From NCBI RefSeq assembly GCF_027887165.1, contig NC_077231.1, forward strand, positions 125,005,987-125,069,986: a DNA stretch of 64,000 nucleotides, given 5' to 3'. Below are positions 45,091 to 58,061 of the stretch, in pieces; the stretch's first letter is position 1; each line of letters begins with the position of its first letter. Source of the DNA: Monodelphis domestica (Eukaryota; Chordata; Mammalia; Didelphimorphia; Didelphidae). The translations under genes were made by a program, and so were the position numbers. A model generated the notes under the pieces. That model saw only the letters and a list, made by a program, of their open reading frames with translations. It made no database searches and was not told the DNA's origin.

Positions 45091-48000
45091 ACTTGCTTTG
45101 GCTTTTACCTTTCCAGGACAAGAAACTAAAAAAATATACAGGAGTTTAGCATTGGTGTTTTCCCTACTGGGACATGAATTTGATTGAAAATTTTTTTAAT
45201 GAAGAAGTTATTTGAAATCTTGATGCTCATTTTTTCTTGTTGCAAGATGATGAGAACTGATCAATTAAGGGTTATAAGTATAAATATTGTCTCTTAACTT
45301 TTAGATGTCTGTGCTGTCACAAGTTCAATGGATAATATCTTGATAACTAGCCCAGGAAGTCCTACTTTGTTTTAAGAACCAGTTACGTCTTTCTTTGGTG
45401 TGCTAGACACTCCAAACATTGAGGAACTGTTTATGTTGATAATGTTAAGTCAGACTCAAGAGAAGAATAAAGGGAAGTAAAATAGACTGCCCCCCAAGGA
45501 GGAGGGTTAGTGTGGTGCTGTGGAAGCCAGGAAGAAGTCTTCCAGGCTCACCTTTGCACCATCCTGGCTTGGGTGACAGCAAAATCTCTGAATTCCACCA
45601 TGCTCTAGACAACTGTACCTCCACCGAAAGCCTGGCCTGACCTAGGAGTTTTCCTCATTTGGAAATTAGCCATGAAATCCAAGGGCCATTCCCTGTCTGA
45701 ATTGTGAATGCCCATCTCCTCTGCAGTCCTACAGCTTTCATTCGAACATGTTAATAATAGATGCACAAAGAGCCCATCTCTTTGGAGTCATAAACTTTCA
45801 TTGGACATGTCTAGTGGGTTGCATTATGCATCCCAATCTCTCCATAATTTTTATTTGTACATTTCTAATTGGTTCATTTTAGGTAGTCATTGCTTCCAGA
45901 GCAGTGCCTCTCAGAGCTTTGAATAGCAACTTCTCCAGATTCCTTACACAGCTATTTCCCAGGAAAAAGGCCTCCTTCAATCTACATGACAAATGTCCCA
46001 ACTGGGCTCACCCAAACAGCTTCCCCACAAAGAAAAGCTGCTCAGACTTGACAAGATTTCCCAATTTTACCCCAGCCATTCAAGCCATTCCTATGTTAAT
46101 TGGTGTTTGTTTGCTTTTATGCTATATTCTGAGTTGTCTGTCTCCTTTCTTTTTTTAAACTCTGCTGCACTACCATTCTTCCTTTGGGCAAAGGGCATAA
46201 AATTAAAATAGCAGGCATCTCGCTTCAGAAAACCAGATTAAATTTTCCTATTTTAAGTCAGGTGCCCTGAATTTTGTTGGTCTGGCTCTCAAGTAGACCA
46301 GATGCAATTGTTACTATATTAGAGGCTGTGAACCTCTCATTTTATTCCCCAGGACACAAACCTAGAGTGAGAAAATAACTTGATCCAGGTCAAATGGCTA
46401 TTTAATGGCAGTCTAGAGCAGAAACTAGAATAACAGACTCTTCCCCATTCAATGCTCTTGCATCTGAGAGGGCCACACCAATACTGACCACTTTGAATCC
46501 TTCTACATAATAAAACTCCAAACCTGGCACCTGGGCCAGGAGCCAAAGTGATACTGAAAGGCTAGAAAAATCAGGATCACCCCCAACCTCCCCAGAAAAT
46601 AATGTAAATATAGAAAAGCAAATGAAAGAGCTTAAAGAAGACTATGCTGAGTACACAGGACACATCAACACTTGAGATCCTATTTACACAGTTGAAGCAA
46701 GTATTAAAGAGGAATACATTGGAACCACTAAAGATTGTGTTTTGCAATTACAGTACTTAATTGGGTTTTCTAATATATAATCCTAAAACTGCAAGGGAAA
46801 ATAAAATGAGGCTAAATGAAGAGAAGTTGGTTTAAAAACACCTTTGATTATTCAATGTGGTACTCTAAAGCAATGCAAAAGGTTACCAGCAGTTAGCACT
46901 GAGGGCTTTCTGGGAAGTGTGCAAATGGAGAGAAAATGAGATGGGTGGGTGAGCCTGGATCTTGAAACTGACCTACTCACATGTTTATTGAGTGACCTCT
47001 GGTGAGGATAGTTGGTTCTCCCAGCAACTCTTTCAAAAAACTAGAAGAAAAGCTTATGAGAAGTCATGGATTCTTAAATCTATATATAGAGTAAAAGTTC
47101 CATGCAATACTTCCAGGAAGTTTTGTGTTGAATAGCTGAATGTCACAATCCTTCATTTAGATGGCACAGAGCTGTGGATTCACTGGGCTCTTAAGGCTAT
47201 TAGTCTGGCAGCTGCTACCTATGTGCTTAGCCACAAACACTCCAATATTGGTCTTTTCCCCCACTTCTTTTTCTTCTGACATCCATCACCATCTTCCAAC
47301 ACTTCCACTCAATTCCCCATTTCTTTGGCCAGAGGATGAGAGATCACTGCCTCCTTAGTAGTTAACTTTTAGGTACTAATTGTATGTGTGGAGTAGCTGA
47401 TGCTAAATATCCCTCTATTTAACAAGAAAACATACAAAGGGATTTCTCACCTTAGAAAAATATGCCTTGGAAGAGGAGAGTAAGAAGCTTGGCTAGCATT
47501 GAAAACAGCTTTGGCAATTAACATCAATCCTTGGTTAGTATCTGTAAAATGGGGTTATTTATTGATTGTACCTATTTCACAGTTATAAAGTATAGGAATG
47601 GTTCTTTTAAAATGGTCTTATAGTTTACTCATAAGTCAGTAGAAATTTAGAGCCAGTGGGGTGGAATAGAGACAAATCTAGAAGATGGGGACTATAACAG
47701 CAAATCACTTCTGATCATTTCTTCAACTTTCTTCATCTGTGTTGTGAGGAAAGCACATGTCAAATTCTCATAATGTAGCTCTGTTCTGAGAGGTCCCAGT
47801 ACTTTAAAGAGACCACCTGAGATCAAACACTTTTATCTCTGCCTAAGAGGACAGAACTTGTACTTTTAAGGTTATAGATTGAGATTCCTTTTCCACCCCA
47901 ACCGGTAAAGACCAGATTTTTCTTACTAAATAGTCTGTCCTCTAAATAATCACCAAAAATGTGTTGTTCTTTTGTAGTTCTCAGTTTTACCTGGTTTATT

Positions 48001-48945
48001 TTGGCTCCTGCTAGGAGAAAAGAAAAATTAAGGCATAAGTTTATTCTAAAGAAAGAAAACAACTATCTCAAATTTTGTGAAATTCGTTTGATTTGTTGGC
48101 CAGTGATTTGACCTTCAAATACATCATTAGCACTTGATCACAATTATATAATACCTTATGACAACCCAGTGATAAAGCTTGAGCTTTATTTATTATATTT
48201 ATGTATTCATTTATAATTCATTTATTAATATTTAATTATTAGTTAATTTATTTATTATATAACTCATACATCATGTATAATAAATATTTTATTATAATTC
48301 TATATTATGTAATTATAAATTACACAATAATTTAATTATTGTTGATATTTATTCTATATAATATTCTATAAATATTTATTTATTGGTCCAATTTTCTATA
48401 TAAAAAACTTGAGGTTTAGAGGTTGTAACAACAAGGAGCTCATAATGTTTTTATCTAACTTAGATTAGGTAAATCAAGACGATTGATTTTCATTAAAGTT
48501 GGACTGAAAGGGGTGCTAGTGAATGATAGTTCCCATCAGACTATCCCTGGGTTGAGACCAAGAAATGCCACAAATAAAGTCACAGAGATAGAAAAAATCA
48601 TTCTTAGACCTGGGAAACAAAAGAGAAATTCACTTCCCAAAATCACATCAAGTGATTCAATTGAGATTCCCACCCAGGTTCTTATTAAGCATAAGTAGGC
48701 GACATTCATGTCTAATATGCAAAAATGAAGAGAGAGTATTTTTTTCAAAGTTACCATAACTGGCCTCCTTCCTGTTTCAAATACCTGACTTCAAGTTTCA
48801 CTAGTCCTCTTCACATAGGCACTTGCCTTACTGACTTCAAAATAGGGTACCTGACTTGAGAATTCTAAAAGAATCTAAATGATTTCCTTTAACTTTCCCT
48901 CTCCGTTCCCTTCCTCCAGCCTTCTTCCTACCTGCTACAATGAAG
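45091..48945. other. Downstream flank of NANOG, gene-free
   Basis: No exon-like sequence; ORFs up to 84 codons only. A very AT-rich part (TTTAT/AATTATT words) at 48180-48400. Confidence 0.45.
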
Positions 48946-48949
48946 CCAG

Positions 48950-49095
48950 CTATGGGACAGTGAATGAATTCAGGATCAACCTTGGAGTAAGGAAAAGCTT
49001 GATTCAAATCTCACTGAATTAAATCATCTCACCTCAGTGCCTTGGTTTCCCTTTCTGTAAAATGAGGGGATTGGACTGCACTTCCAAGTTCTCTT
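48950..49095 (+). repeat. MIR-type SINE
   Basis: CAAATCTCACTGAATT, TGCCTTGGTTTCCCTTTCTG and TAAAATGAGGGGATTGGAC. Confidence 0.7.
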
Positions 49096-49389
49096 ACTTA
49101 TACACTAGGTATGTCTTTTGAGCATATATAATTTTGTGTGTGTGTCTCCAGAATGAAAATTTGAGCTTGGGAGCAGGGACCATGTTTTTGTCTATTTCCC
49201 CAGCACTGTGGTCATTTCTGGGCACACAGAGCCTAATAGCTGACAGACCTTCCAGCTCCAGATACCTGAATTTATGAACAATTTGAGGTGGCATAAGGTG
49301 GGAATAAGGCTTTTCAGGTTTGGGGGAAGGACCTATGATTTTTATTGGTGATGAGAGTTTCCTCAGAGAAAACTCACCGAAGCAGATTT

Positions 49390-49566
49390 TAAAAAAACAA
49401 CTTCTTACCTTTTGTCTTAGAATCAGTACTAATCAGTATCTATGAATGGTAAGGGCTAGGCAATTGGGGTTAAGTGACTTGCCCAGGATCACACAGCTAG
49501 AGCAGATTTGAACCCAGATCCTCCCTCCTGGACCCAGTTCTCTATACATTATGCTACCTAGCTGCC
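49390..49566 (-). repeat. tRNA-headed SINE, diverged
   Basis: AACTTCTTACCTTTTGTCTT to GCTACCTAGCTGCC. Confidence 0.88.
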
Positions 49567-49644
49567 TGTCCCATCAAAACTTTTGTCCATACTAATTAAT
49601 GTACTGTTATTTAATGTAGGGATGAGAGAGAAAAAAAGGGCTTT

Positions 49645-49890
49645 AGTATATAGTGGAAAACACATGGATCTCGATTCAGGAAAGAAGAGAATCTGCCACT
49701 GATAGTAGTTGTGTGATGGTGGGCAAATGACTGAACCTCTAAACCTCAGTTTCCTCATCTATAAAATGGGGATAATAATTGTAGCTGAAATTTACGTACT
49801 GCTTATAAGTTTGCATTCTAGTACCTGCAGATGGGGTTGTATTAAAGATCAAATGAGATGTTTATAAAATTACATAACTCATAGCTACTA
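49645..49890 (+). repeat. MIR/CORE-type SINE
   Basis: AACCTCAGTTTCCTCATCT and TAAAATGGGGATAATAATTG, then GATCAAATGAGATG. Confidence 0.75.
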
Positions 49891-50554
49891 TGTTTGCCCA
49901 TATTTTATGAACCCAAAATTAATGCTTTCTGACAAGTTACTCCTTTTTTTTAACTTCATTGAAATTTTTTTTTCTTGAAATTGGTCCTAGCCTGGAAAAC
50001 TGAGGGATTAGGATAACTGTAGGTAAACTGGAAGAGAGCATTGCCTGGAGTTGGAAGGGAGCATCAGAGTGAATTCTGTCCTCATCTAGGCCACTTAGTA
50101 GCCTGGGACCTTGGTCATTCAACCTACAGACATCATTTTCCCACCATAAAAAAATAAAAAGCTGTGGCTTTCTTATGCCCAGGAGATTGTTCTGATGATC
50201 AGACAAGATGAAGGAGGTGAACATGCTTTGAAAATTGTGACACAGAAATAATGTGCTCCTGGGTATTTTAGTTTCAATTAAACAATTATGCATAAGACTC
50301 ATTATGTACTGAGAGACCAAAGAAAAATGACACTGACTTCAGAGAATTTATAATCCAGTGGGAAACATAAAATAAACACCCAAGAGACCGGGAATGCATA
50401 AGTGTGCCCCTATGCTAGGAGAATTCAAGGAGGGAGAAAAGATTTCTGGTTAGAGAAATCAATGGAAGGCTTCCTGAAAACAATGGCCTTCTGGCTAAGT
50501 CCTAAAAGGATTGTTAGAAATAAGGGACTAGAGGAAAGGGGGGAAAGCTGCCAT
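49891..50554. other. Gene-free; old MIR/L2 traces
   Basis: GAATTTATAATCCAGTGGG at 50341 and nearby words suggest L2-type sequence; nothing coding. Confidence 0.4.
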
Positions 50555-50734
50555 TAAAAAAAAAAAGCCTTCAATCTTTAAATTTAGCATCAGCCTAAAA
50601 CAGAAGAGTGGTAAATCATCCAGGGCTAAGAGACTTCCCCAGGGTCACACAGCTAGGAAGTGTCTGAGGTTGGAACTTCGGACCTCCAGATTCCAAGCCT
50701 GGTGCTCTATGCACTGTGCAACCTAGCTGTCCCC
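50555..50734 (-). repeat. tRNA-headed SINE, diverged
   Basis: AGACTTCCCCAGGGTCACACAG core and GCAACCTAGCTGTCCCC head. Confidence 0.85.
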
Positions 50735-50784
50735 TATTCTTAAAGCTCTTTCTGTACTTATCTCACTTGAACCAAATAATTCTT

Positions 50785-50922
50785 TTTTTAATATAATTTT
50801 TATTTTTATTTATTTTAAAATATTTTTCCATGGTAACATGATTCATGTTGTCTCTTTCCTTTTTTCTCTCCCCCCTTCCTGGAGCTGACAGGCAATTCCA
50901 CTGGGTTATACATGTACTAAAT
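50785..50922 (-). mobile_element. L1 3' end, antisense
   Basis: ATTTTAAAATATTTTTCCATGG, ATGATTCATGTTGTCTC and CAATTCCACTGGGTTATAC. Confidence 0.82.
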
Positions 50923-51647
50923 AATAATTCTGAGAGGGAATATAGGGATAGTCCAGGTATTAACCCTATTTTGTGGATGAGAATACTGAGGCTAAGAGAA
51001 ATTAAATGGTTTACTCTTCTAATAGGTAAGAGAGGATTTACTTAAGTCCTGAGGGATTCTAGATGGCTTCTTAATGGCTACATATGTCCCAGTAAGGTAA
51101 GTGGACCCCAGAATTGCAGGGGGAGAGGGTTATTCCATAGATGTAATAAGACCAGTCAGATCTGGGTTCTCTTCTCATACCACCTGGATTAAATTATTTT
51201 TTCCCAGAAAGGCAACAAAATTTCCTCCAGACTTGAATTGACTTTAGGGATTAAAACTCAGGCTGCACCTCTTTTGTTGCAGATTCCTATAGCCTCTAGT
51301 TGTGTGGATGGAGCTTCCTGGCTACCCAAGGGCATTAAAAAGACCCATCCTCCATGACCCAGGCACCTTCCCACTTGGCAGATGTGCCAAGACCATACTG
51401 GTCATGGAGAGGTGAGGGGGAGGGAAGGCTGTTTCTATCCAAACAAGTGCTTTATTCTTCTTGTTGAATATCCTTTCTAGGCTCCAGCTAAGTGAACTTC
51501 CTCTTGTTAACTATTGAATGACCTACAAAGGTCTCGTTTCATTCCAAGACTGAACCTGAACTAATAGTGTGCTAAGATGAATGGGGTTTGTCCATCACTA
51601 TAGGTCAATAGAAGGAGAAAGCTGAATTAGAGAAGAACACTGAGGGG
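50923..51647. other. Gene-free; MIR-like traces at 50950-51060
   Basis: Nothing else seen. Confidence 0.4.
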
Positions 51648-51856
51648 CACCTTGCTAGCTCAGTACATAGAAGGTCAGGCCTGGATATGGGGGGGGGGGG
51701 TGTTCTGGGTTCAAATTCGACCTCAGACACTTCCTAGAGTTCTATGACTCTGGGCAAGCCACTTCATCCCAAATGCTTAGCCCTCACCACTCTTCTGCCT
51801 TGGGACCAATACATGGTATTGATTCTAAGATGTAAGGCAAGAGTTGTTGGGTTTTT
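51648..51856 (+). repeat. tRNA-headed SINE with G run
   Basis: Carries a run of ten G in the head and GGTTTTTTTAAAG tail. Confidence 0.88.
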
Positions 51857-52354
51857 TTAAAGAGAGAGAATAGGACTGAAGTTATTCAAGAAATTAACAC
51901 ATTTAAGAGGAAAATAGAAAAGGTGCCATTTTCTAGGAACTGTGAGAGTCCTACAAGCACCAGGTGCATAACATATGACTCAGCAAAAGGAAAAGACCAA
52001 AAGAACATCAATATACAGAACAGAGAAGCCATGGGAAAGATTGGCTGTTCTATGGGCCTCTGCAAAATGGTTTGTTCACTGCTGAGTACTTGTCATTTCT
52101 ATGGGCTCTATTTTTTTCACTGTAAATAAATATATAGCTATAAATAAGTATATCCTATAAATAAATTGTTCTGTCCTAAAGGGATTTGGTAACCATGTGA
52201 GGGTTCATGTCAGGCTGAGGAGCAGTGAAGAATTCATAGAAGTGTACCCAGGACCTTTGTGTCAAGAAAAGCCTGACTTCACTTCTTCTACAACACGACC
52301 AATAAGGGAATATGTTTTACATGATCACGCATGTATAGCCTAGATTAAACTGCT

Positions 52355-52478
52355 TGCCCTTCTGGGGAAGGAGGAAGCAAAAAAGAGAGGGAGAGAATGT
52401 GGGACTCAAGATTTTAGAAAACAAATGTTAGGAATTGTTTTTACCTGTAGTGGGGAAAAAAATAAAATATTATATATT
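52355..52478 (+). mobile_element. L1 3' UTR end, sense
   Basis: GAGAGAATGTGGGACTCAAG, AAATGTTAGGAATTG and GGGGAAAAAAATAAAATATT. Confidence 0.75.
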
Positions 52479-52549
52479 TTTAAAAACTTGACTTAAGAAT
52501 TAAGTATCATCCCACTTTCAGAGTACCAAGAAGTAAGGAAAAGATGGAA

Positions 52550-52900
52550 TTGGTCATGAGGAAATGAAGGAAAAAGCATTTATAAAGCACTGTGCCAAGT
52601 GGTGAGAATACAAAAAGAAAAGTAAGACAATTCCCATTCAAGGAACCCACATTATAATAGGGGAGGGAAGGGAACATTTATTTAATGCCTACCATATGTC
52701 AAGCACCATGCTAAGTGCTTTACAAATATCTCATTTGATGCCCATGACAACTCCAGGAAGCAGGTACTGTCATTATTCCCTATTTTATAGTTGAGGAAAT
52801 TGAGGTCATAAATTTCAGTAACATGCCCAAAATCACATAGCTAGTATCTGAGGCTGGATCTGAACTCTTCTTCCAGCTCTCCTTGCACCACTTAACTATC
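52550..52900 (-). repeat. L2/MIR-type fragments
   Basis: AAGCACCATGCTAAGTGCTT, ATTCCCTATTTTATAGTTGAGG and AATCACATAGCTAGTATCTGAG. Confidence 0.7.
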
Positions 52901-52909
52901 AAAACACTT

Positions 52910-53050
52910 AGAAGGTCTCAGCTGTTATGCCCAGAGGACCCAGGTTCATGTCTGGCCTCAGACATTTCCTAGCTGTGTGACCCTGGGCAAGTCACTTAAC
53001 CCTCATTGCCTAGCCCTTGCTGCTCTTCTGTCTTAGAACTGAAAAAAAAA
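52910..53050 (+). repeat. tRNA-headed SINE, central part with early A tail
   Basis: GGTTCATGTCTGGCCTCAGA to CTGTCTTAGAACTGAAAAAAA; the last third is missing. Confidence 0.85.
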
Positions 53051-53196
53051 ATGGTCTCATGGTCCTTAGGATGCAACAGTATGATAGATGGCAATCTGTC
53101 TTCTGTTTCATTTCTATTAGTAAAACCATATCAGCTTCTGATGCCGAATGGATTATAAACTTTGGAAAATTTGCCTTCTCCTTCACAGGTCATATT

Positions 53197-53850
53197 GTCA
53201 ACTTGTTGTGGGGTGTAGAGGGGCACCCCTGGGGTTCAAGAAGGAAACCTTTCTGAAAGAATGTAAGACTCCAAAACAGCTTTAAAATAAAAAGAGAAAT
53301 TTGTTAATTTAGAAAGTAATGTTGAGAAGGGCCAGGAGGATAGTACAGGTGGAACAGCAAGATGGAAGGCTGCTCCTAGAATCTATCAATTCTGGGGATT
53401 TTATACTCTTACAATAGATGCTGTGTCAAGGTGTGGACATGACTCTAAAGTGGTAGCCACTCAGGCATTCCATGGAGGGTTTAGTCATCTGACTAGGTCT
53501 GCCTGGAGACATAGGGAATGACCCTCATGAGATTCCTTAGTTTTAGGTGACAGACAAATGTCTGAGATGTAGCCTGATAGAATCAAGGTGTAACCTGGAG
53601 GTGCATCTCTCTGCCCATCTTAAATCTAAAGGAGGATCAAAGGAGGACAGTCATCTCAGAGACCTACAGGGGTCATTGGATGTTTTTAGGCTAGGAGTCC
53701 CGAGGATGTAAGGGAGCAAAGGAATTTCCCTGATAATAGTTTGCCTGAGTTTCTGGGGGTACAATGCCCATGTCAAGCTGAGTTCTGCTGATGCTATTTC
53801 CATCATATTTTTCTGTTCCCATTGCAACCTTCCTGATGCAGTAGCTACCT
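53197..53850 (-). mobile_element. Probable antisense LTR
   Basis: GGGGATTTTATACTCTTAC near 53395 reads TATAAAATCCCC on the minus strand. The left part (GTGGGGTGTAGAGGGGCACC) would be U5. Ends not verified. Confidence 0.4.
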
Positions 53851-54174
53851 GGATATAATCCTAATCGAACATTGACCTAGATCTCATTGTGCCAATCCTC
53901 TTCCAATATGTCATTAGTCAGCTCAGCCTCTTTAAGTGCTCTAGAAGTTGGCTGGTCCAATGAGAGAGGGCTACCAAGTCTTTTTAGACTGTAAATGTGC
54001 TAGGCTGATAGTCACTTTACTCAGTGAATGACTCCTACCTGATAGGGAACTTCACCCAGTATATATTTGTCCTGCTGCAGAGAAAAAGAAGGCTGTGGGG
54101 GAGGGAGGGGTGTATGGGTGGTGTGCTGGTAAATGTTTAACAACCAGCTCTCAAAACTTGTACCCAGGAAATGT

Positions 54175-54465
54175 TTAAAATTTTATTTATTTGTTTGTTT
54201 GTTTGTTTGTTTAATTTAGAATATTTTCCCATGGTTAACACGATTCATGTTTTTTCCCTTCCCCTCATCCAGTCCCCCTTCATAGCTGACACACAATTCC
54301 ACTGGGTTTTACTTGTGTACTTGATCAGTGGATCAAGACCTATTTCCATATTATTGATATTTGCACCAGGGTGATCGTTTAGAGTTTATATTCTCAATCA
54401 TTTCCCCATCGCCCCATGTGATCAAGGAGATGTTTTTCTTTTGTGAAATGTTTAAATTTAATGTG
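54175..54465 (-). mobile_element. L1 3' end, antisense
   Basis: Includes a (TTTG)5 run in the poly(T), then AATTTAGAATATTTTCCCATGG and CACTGGGTTTTACTTGTG. Confidence 0.85.
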
Positions 54466-54505
54466 ATCTGCATTATTAACATTTTCTCCAACACTTTCTG
54501 AAATC

Positions 54506-54669
54506 CAGAGGTGGCCATATCTAGCCCGAGGCCAGTTTTTGGAAGGGTTTTTCAAAATGAAGCTTTATTGTATTTAAAAATGTAATAAACGACATTCTTT
54601 GCTCCCAGGTAGTACAGAGCCAGACCCCTGGCCAGATATGGTCCTGGGGCTAGAGGTCTCTGACCTCTG
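54506..54669. mobile_element. Short hAT-like element
   Basis: CAGAGGTGGCC start and GACCTCTG end are partly inverted; GCCAGATATGGTCCTGGGGC recalls hAT MITEs. No 8-bp duplication found, so moderate. Confidence 0.4.
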
Positions 54670-55131
54670 ACTGACCACCCAGAAAGCAACAACAAGCCCT
54701 AGTTTGGAGCATTCGGATTTCTTTGTTGTAGATGCTCACACTGAAATTTTAACCTTGGGCTCTCCTGCTTGGGTTAGAGGGGTCTCCAGTAGTGACTTTG
54801 TTTAGGGAATTCATAAGCTACTGTAGCCATTTCACTGAACCCCACAAAACATCCATACTTTTAGCACAGAGATCTCCCTGCCAGGCATCTAGCCCTAAGA
54901 AGGTGAAAGGTTGAAAGAAAAGTGGCACATACCCAACATGGTCATGGTAGCACTTCCTGGAAACAAAGAGATAGGAATCAGCTGGGGAAGGGACTGAACA
55001 AATCCTGGTATACAAATAGAATAGAATAGAGTTGGGTTATCGACAGCCTTGAAGAGCAGAAACATAAGGGAAACCCATATAGGAACTGATTAGAGATAAG
55101 CAGAACCAGGAAATCAAAAACCACAGTGAAC

Positions 55132-55320
55132 TTTTTTTTTAACCCCTTTCTTCTGTCTTATAATCAATACTATGTATGGGTTCTAAGGCAGAAAAACTGT
55201 AAGAACTAGGCAATTGGGCTTGGGAATCACCCAGCGGAAGTGTCCAAGACTAATTTTGAATCCAGCATTTCCTGTCTCCAGGCCAGGTTTCTCTATGTAC
55301 TGAGCCACCTACCTGGTCCT
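55132..55320 (-). repeat. tRNA-headed SINE, old
   Basis: AACCCCTTTCTTCTGTCTTA to CACCTACCTGGTCCT, with deletions in the core. Confidence 0.82.
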
Positions 55321-56065
55321 GAAATTGTAGTGAAAAGAAAAATGGTACAAAGTTGAATACAGATTTGTGAAGTGAGAGATTGGTGATTTGTTCTCAAATA
55401 TATTAGCAATCTCCAAAATGAATATGCCTGGGACCTCAGTAGGTATTAGTAAGCAGGTCTCTCTCCAAGATGGCATCTCTTGCCAGACAAGATTGCCCCA
55501 CCCCACCCCAATCAGAATACAATGGTCTCTTAATTACCTTTGGCCTGAGTGAAACAGAACAACTGATGTCTTTTCTATCAGTGTCTTTACTAAACAAAGT
55601 ATTTTAGGGATGTCTTTTGAGTTCGTCCTTTAAAACTGTCCAAAATGGAGTCTAGTGGTTTAGGAATAAGTTTTATGAATCCCAGGCTAGGCTAATAGCC
55701 TCTTCCCAGGTCTATAGCCCTCTTCCAGAGTTCCTTTCACAAGCAACCCTTGGGGGCTTTACTTTGCATCCTTAGTCACCTCACCTCTTACTAGCCCAGC
55801 CTGTGCACTTTGCATTCAAAGGGGTTCCAGGCAGAAAGAATGGTGGGCTAGAAGCTCTGGAAAACACAATAGTGTCTTGCTTGGCAGAGGTAGCAATCTC
55901 CCAATAAGCCCAGCACCCAAAATGTATCATAAACTTTCTGGGTTTGTATGTAGATTAGAACCTGACTTCATTCCTAGACCATTTGCTAAAAAAGGCTAAT
56001 TAGGAGGACACCCCCTTCTGGAAGGCTGGAATGTCCTGAGGGTTGTATAAGGAGGTTTTGTTTTT
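55321..56065. other. Gene-free, no assignment
   Basis: No motif or repeat recognised. Confidence 0.4.
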
Positions 56066-56615
56066 TTTTTTTAATTTTATAATATTTTATTTGATCATTT
56101 CCATGCATTATTCATTAAAGAAAAAGATCATTTTCTTTTCCTCCCCCCACTCCACCTCTCCCAAAGCTGACGCGCGATTCCACTGGGTGTCACATGTGTT
56201 CTTGATTCGAACCCATTGCCATGTTGTTAATATTTGCATTAGAGTTTCGTTTAGAGTCTCTCCTCTGTCATGTCCCCTCAACCGCTGTAGTCAGGCAGTT
56301 GCTTTTCCTCGGTGTTTCTATTCCCACAGTTTGTCCTCTGCTTGTGGATAGTGTTTTTTAGATCCCTGCAGATTGTTCAGAGACATTGTGTTGTCCCTAG
56401 TGGAGAAGTCCATTACGTTCGATTATACCACGGTGTTTCAGTCTCTGTGTACAATGTTCTCCTGGTTCTGCTCCTTTCATTCTGCATCACTTCCTGGAGG
56501 TCGTTCCAGTCTCCATGGAATTCCTCCACTTTATTATTCCTTTGAGCACAATAGTATTCCATCACCAACATTATACCACAATTTGTTCAGCCATTCCCCA
56601 ATTGATGGGCTTCCC
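56066..56615 (-). mobile_element. L1 3' end and ORF2 terminus, antisense
   Basis: Poly(T), then ATTTGATCATTTCCATGCATT and the same order as 8203-8744 up to TTTGTTCAGCCATTCCCC. A different L1 subfamily in its 3' UTR. Confidence 0.88.
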
Positions 56616-56660
56616 ATAAGGGGGTTTTCTGTAAGCTAAAGTGTTGTTTTTTTTGGAGCG

Positions 56661-56670
56661 CTCTCTCTCT

Positions 56671-56739
<69 letters not shown>
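56661..56739. repeat. CT microsatellite
   Basis: About 39 dinucleotides with one CCTT interruption. Confidence 0.97.
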
Positions 56740-56742
<3 letters not shown>

Positions 56743-57039
56743 CAGTTCCCAGTTCCTTGAATACTGACTAAACAGGGTAAACCTTGATATTTTCAAGGTC
56801 CTCTTAAACTTCCACTTCAACTGAAACAAAGTAAATAAATGGGTCTTTCTCCTTTTTTGGGGTGGACAGCATGTCTGAGATATTGACAATACTGAAATTT
56901 GACATCTAATGTGTTAGTTGGTTTTAATGAACCTTATTTTTCTCCCTTGTTACAAGGGAAGACATACTTGAGGGAGGATAATTTATATATCTGGAAATGA
57001 CTTTACCAATGAAACTTTTTTTTCCCCAAAAATAAACTC

Positions 57040-57232
57040 CGGGCAGTTGGGTAGCTCAGTGGATTGAGAGTCAGGCCTAGAGACAGGAGGTCCTAGGCTC
57101 AAGTATGGCCTCAGACACTTACTTGCTGTGTGACCCTGGGCAAGTCACTTAACCCCCATTGCCTAGCCCTTACCACTTTTCTGCCTTGGAGCCAATACAC
57201 AATATCGATTCTAAGACAGAAGGTGAGGGTTT
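57040..57232 (+). repeat. tRNA-headed SINE
   Basis: GGGCAGTTGGGTAGCTCAGT to AAGACAGAAGGTGAGGGTTT. Confidence 0.93.
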
Positions 57233-57344
57233 TTAATTAAAATAATAATAATAAATAAAAGAAGATTTACATTATTAGAGAGATAATTCATTGCACATGG
57301 TTGAGCTACATTAATATAATAAAAATGATACTGCCTTAACTGGC

Positions 57345-57585
57345 TTGGGGGCAATTAGGTGGCAAAGTAGAAAAAGCACTAGGCTTGGAATCAGAAAGAT
57401 TCATCTTCATGTGTTTAAATTTGGCCTCAGACATTAAATGAGTGGCCCTAGTCAAGTCACTTAACCTTGTTTGCTTCAATTCCTCATCTATAAAATGAGC
57501 TAGAGAAGGAAGTGGCAAACCACTTCAATATCCTTGCCAAGAAAATTCTAAATGGGATCATAGAGAGTTGGACATAATTGAACTA
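57345..57585 (+). repeat. RTE-tailed SINE, full length
   Basis: GGGGCAATTAGGTGGCAAAG head, TAAAATGAGCTAGAGAAGGA and GAGAGTTGGACATAATTGAAC tail. Confidence 0.8.
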
Positions 57586-57589
57586 AACT

Positions 57590-57740
57590 AATCTATACAT
57601 TTAATTCTATGCCAATCAAAGTATAGGGTATTATCAAAGTTTATAGTGATAGAGAAAATAATTTATTTGGAAAAGCAAAAGGTTCAGAATCTCATCTAAA
57701 ATAATGAAAAAATACAGTAGGAATGAAAGTGGCATAGGGA
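57590..57740 (+). mobile_element. L1 ORF2 fragment, sense
   Basis: CTATGCCAATCAAAGTATAGGG, TTATTTGGAAAAGCAAAAGG and ATAATGAAAAAATACAGTAGG follow the L1 ORF2 order downstream of the polymerase motif. Confidence 0.6.
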
Positions 57741-57861
57741 CAGGCTTCCCTAGACACCCCCAAACCCCAGATTGTGTCCCAGTCAGAAGAGTGTATAAAA
57801 GACCCATTTTCCTTGCATTAAGGTGACTTTGAGATCCTTTGGCCTCTCCCTTTATTCTTTT

Positions 57862-58061
57862 TTTTTAAAACCCTTACCTTCTGTCTTGGAATCAATACTG
57901 TGTATTGGCTCCAAGGCAGAAGAGTGGTAAGGGCTAGGCAATGAGGGTTAAGTGACTTGCCCAGGGTCACACAGCTGGGAAGTGTCTGAGGCCAGATTTG
58001 AACCTAGGACCTCATGTCTCTAGGCCTGGCACTCAATCCACTGAGCTACCCAGCTGTTCCC
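57862..58061 (-). repeat. tRNA-headed SINE
   Basis: CTCTCCCTTTATTCTT flanks both sides. Confidence 0.95.
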